From: Owenia fusiformis
Lineage: Eukaryota > Annelida > Polychaeta > Sabellida > Oweniidae
Direction: 5' to 3'
Length of the DNA: 64,000 nt
Assembly (NCBI GenBank): GCA_903813345.2
Contig: CAIIXF020000004.1
Coordinates: 20,060,477 to 20,124,476, forward strand
Both the position numbers and the translations under genes were made by a program. Numbering within the stretch: position 1 is the first letter of the stretch; every line of letters starts with the position of its first letter. The notes beneath the pieces are model-generated. The model did no database searches. It was not told the origin of the DNA and saw nothing but the letters and a program-made list of their open reading frames with translations. This document shows positions 60,986 through 64,000 of this stretch, in pieces.

Positions 60986-62310
60986 AAACAATATAAGAAT
61001 GATTCATGTGAGGATTAATGTTCAAACGAGGACTAAATAAGTGAGGATAATGTTCAAATGACTACTTTGTTGGCGTTATATGAGGATTTAATGTTCAGAT
61101 CAAATGAGGACATCTGGGACTTTGTGTTATTAATATTATGATAAATGATCGAGGAAGGACATATACATATTAATATGTATATTAAATTAACATATGTACA
61201 AGGATCATCCATTTCAATTCAAAGATATTTCATGTGAGGTCTCAACTAAATATGAGTGAATCTATGTTTATCATTTAATTGGCTGCCATTCTTCCAGCTT
61301 CTGGCATCTGGCCAAAATACTATGGTGCTTAAATTATAATTTATACTAAAAGGAATATACAGGGTGATTTGGGACCAATACCAAATCAATGGTGTTGACT
61401 ACTGAATCATTGTTGGGAATATTTATGCTCAAAGGCTTTGTTTTAAGTAGTTCTCGAAGGTTAACATATATTGGTGCCATTCAGCTCTTCAGACACCCTG
61501 CAATTTTTTGACAAAAGTAATTTTTAAAAGTTAAAAATGTTGTGAAATGTTTTGAATTGTGAGTTCTGCTTCTGAACTATATGTACATGTATAAAACTGA
61601 TTTTTATCGTAAAGTTGTTATTTGGATCAATCCAAATATGAATTTTATTGGTAGAAAGGAAGGTGGTTTTATCAAACTGAAATCAATTTTTCCAGAAATG
61701 AATTCTTGCACCTCTACCCCTCTCAATCCTAGAAAAGTGGAGGGTATGTAGTATGTACAGGGTTTTGACGCATGCATGACTCTTAATTTTGTATTTCAAC
61801 CTTGACTGCCAAGACAATGCATAAGTGAGAAACTGCTGAGAATAACTATATATAACCTGATAACCCATAGGGTTACTTAAATAATACATACATAGATACA
61901 TACATATGTGGTGGTGCCTTTATATTGATATAATGTAATGTAAATATACTGTCTTCACAAACATTATTTAATGAATGTAGGGTAGTTAAACTAATCCACA
62001 TTATTCATATACGAAATATAGCAAAATTGGCTCTATATTGGCTTTTTTGTACATTGTAATCTATTTTTTATAATAATGTATGTATGCATGTTACAGTTTA
62101 GTGGTGCATAATTCCAAACTTCTATGTGGCATTTCAATGTATTTACATTCAAATTTCTTAGATCTTTTTGATATCTATGTTGGGAATCATCAGTTTGCAG
62201 AATTTCTCAAAAACTTAAATAGGGTTTATCAGTAGGCCCAATATTTATTATAATATTGTGTTAAGATCAGTTATACTTTGAATTATTTACATTTGCAATA
62301 AACCCTTATA
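60986..62310 (+). other. SAPCD2 3' UTR region
   Basis: Three degenerate ~36-bp repeats of GTGAGGATTAATGTTCAAA-like sequence follow the stop (about 61005-61110). CAGGGTG at 61360 and CACCCTG ending at 61500 may bound a small decayed element. AATAAA at about 62297 is the first well-placed poly(A) signal. No other gene is seen. Confidence 0.5.
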
Positions 62311-62507
62311 AAAAATAATAACTTGTTATTTCATATTGTTTATTCTGGTTGTTTCCATTCCATTTGTGCATTTAGTCTCCCATCATCTGATAACCATTGA
62401 AATAACCATTTATCTTTTCACATTGAACAAATGTGAGAGAGTAAAAAACTAAATAGACAATGTCTTCATCAAGTAATTTATTTTTTATTCATAAATAAAT
62501 TTATACA

Positions 62508-63560
62508 TAGTAGCCGAGACAACACAAGTCCCAAGTCTGTATATTTACTCTCATTTCTTCACTTTTAAGAGTTAATTCACCACATTTTGCATGCACATTC
62601 CTTGGATAAATCCTAACATAGAATTTTATTGGTTTTGATAAAATAGGGAAACATTTAATTTTGATTGGTCTATAACCAAAATTTGCCATTTTGTAACAAA
62701 TGCAACATTTTGACGAAATTAGTAAAAGCATCTACCTTTGGTCTAATAACTCCAAATTGACCAAACGTTTTCTTATTCAGCACAAATGTAACTGTTTTAG
62801 GTAGTAGTTAAGACATTTCAGAGAAGAAATGGAATGCAGAAACATGAATTTTAAATAAAACGGGGCCAAAAACGACCCATGAAGATGCCTGCATTATTTG
62901 AGATTTTGGCATGTTTCAGTGGCCTGAAAATGGATGGGGTAGGGGAGTGGCATACTTTTTGAGCTTATTCCAGTTACCATTTTAATCAAATGAATGATGA
63001 CATATTTGGTATTATCTTAAAGCAGCTTGTAATGTGTGCTCAATTTGGTACCCATATTATGACATCAAATCATATATTATGACATCACAGTGGTACCAAA
63101 ACGACCTTAAATGGAAAAAGAAGCACCAAAATGCAACAAAATAATGTTGCAACTCCAACATTCTTTTGACAATTTACTAGTTGCCACAATCAATGAATGT
63201 ATTTCTCATTGAGGTACACTTCCAATGCACGATCTGATGACTGGCAAAAAATAATAACTAGTGATAGTTATTGTCAATAAGATTAGAGACACCATATTGT
63301 ATCTGTCATTTATAACTTGGAGTTTTATTAATAACGTCAAAATGTTGCATTTGTTGTACAAAATGGAAAATTTTGATTATAGACCTATCAAAATCAATTG
63401 TTTCGCTTTATTTATCAAATAAATTATAATCAAAACCAATGAAATTCTATGTTAGGATTTCTCCAAGGAATGTGCATGCAAAATGTGGTGACTTAACTCT
63501 TAAAAGTGAAGAAATGAGAGTAAATATACAGACTTGGGACTTGTGTTGTCTCGGCTACTA
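62508..63560. mobile_element. 1.05-kb element with ~220-bp inverted termini
   Basis: Left arm (62508 to ~62732) starts TAGTAGCCGAGACAACACAA. The right arm (~63325-63560) is its inverse with some divergence. The unpaired centre is non-coding, with TGACATCA-rich sequence. Flanks are TATACA and TATACC, so a target duplication is possible but not clean. A foldback or long-TIR non-autonomous transposon of unknown superfamily. Confidence 0.75.
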
Positions 63561-64000
63561 TATACCTATTTAAATCATAAATAAATAGAAATAGCACATG
63601 TTCAATTGACCAATCAGAGATGGACATGAACAATGATACAAACTCAAATAATCTCCCAGTCTACAGAGCACACATTTATAATGAAGAATTGGAATGTTAC
63701 TCTCTCATTGGCTATGAACAGATCACCTGATCATTTAAAATCTTTAAACTGGAGGTATACTCATACTAAGGGAAAGATTGACATCCATTCAGCTGACAAA
63801 TTGACTAGAACTGGTACAGACAAGATAACAATGTTTTGGTAATTACAATAACTTCCATAAGGTGAATGCTACAGTGGCTAGCTATAGTACATTAGTGTTC
63901 ACTTTATCAATTTTGAATTAATGAACATCCCTAAATATTGTGTTCACATACTTGTGTTCTTCTGTATTGCATTCTGTAAATTGATCATTAACATTTTGTC

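Noticed and set aside
1-64000. tRNA, rRNA or snRNA genes
   Set aside because: No cloverleaf or conserved RNA motif was recognised by eye on either strand; a covariance-model scan would be decisive.

Overview
The window is animal nuclear DNA. It is AT-rich, its genes are split into many short exons with GT-AG introns, and mobile-element debris and minisatellites are abundant. The proteins are metazoan (UNC80, a CIZ1-type matrin zinc-finger protein, SAPCD2, an LRR membrane protein). The intron density and the style of the repeats suggest a marine invertebrate, probably lophotrochozoan- or ambulacrarian-like; the species cannot be fixed from sequence alone.

Layout. (1) 1-31489, plus strand: the 3' part of UNC80, the large scaffold of the NALCN sodium-leak channel complex. 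I joined 24 phase-consistent exons (3980-31489, about 1,329 residues, C-terminus included); an extra exon at 17105 may be an alternative 3' end. (2) 31490-34764: UNC80 downstream region with a 24-copy 27/30-bp minisatellite. (3) 34765-54084, minus strand: a complete 19-coding-exon gene for a 948-residue nuclear protein with a Gln-rich N-terminal half, three C2H2-type fingers, a matrin-type finger, an acidic tail and an RG-rich end (CIZ1/ZEP-like). Its intron at 37355-43812 holds, on the opposite strand, a two-exon LRR transmembrane gene (40634-43129) and a transposon-like element that has expanded into an array of nuclear-receptor-like half-sites. (4) 54085-55867: divergent promoter region. 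(5) 55868-60985, plus strand: complete six-exon SAPCD2 homologue (471 residues) ending in a class I PDZ ligand. (6) 60986-64000: 3' UTR and a long-TIR element.

The genes share no pathway: UNC80 acts at the neuronal plasma membrane, the CIZ1-like protein in the nucleus, SAPCD2 in cell polarity and spindle orientation.

The most unusual content is non-coding. Short local duplications repeatedly involve exon ends and splice sites: a triplicated UNC80 exon, donor-containing minisatellites in UNC80 and in the CIZ1-like gene, and decayed exon copies. A CACGGTG-ended element with perfect 44-bp TIRs and a 5-bp target duplication (Transib/RAG-like ends) is nested in a hAT-like element with an 8-bp target duplication. 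There is also a set of CAGGGTG-ended TA-flanked elements, and a group of hairpin-ended elements with GC-rich simple repeats and internal tandem units.
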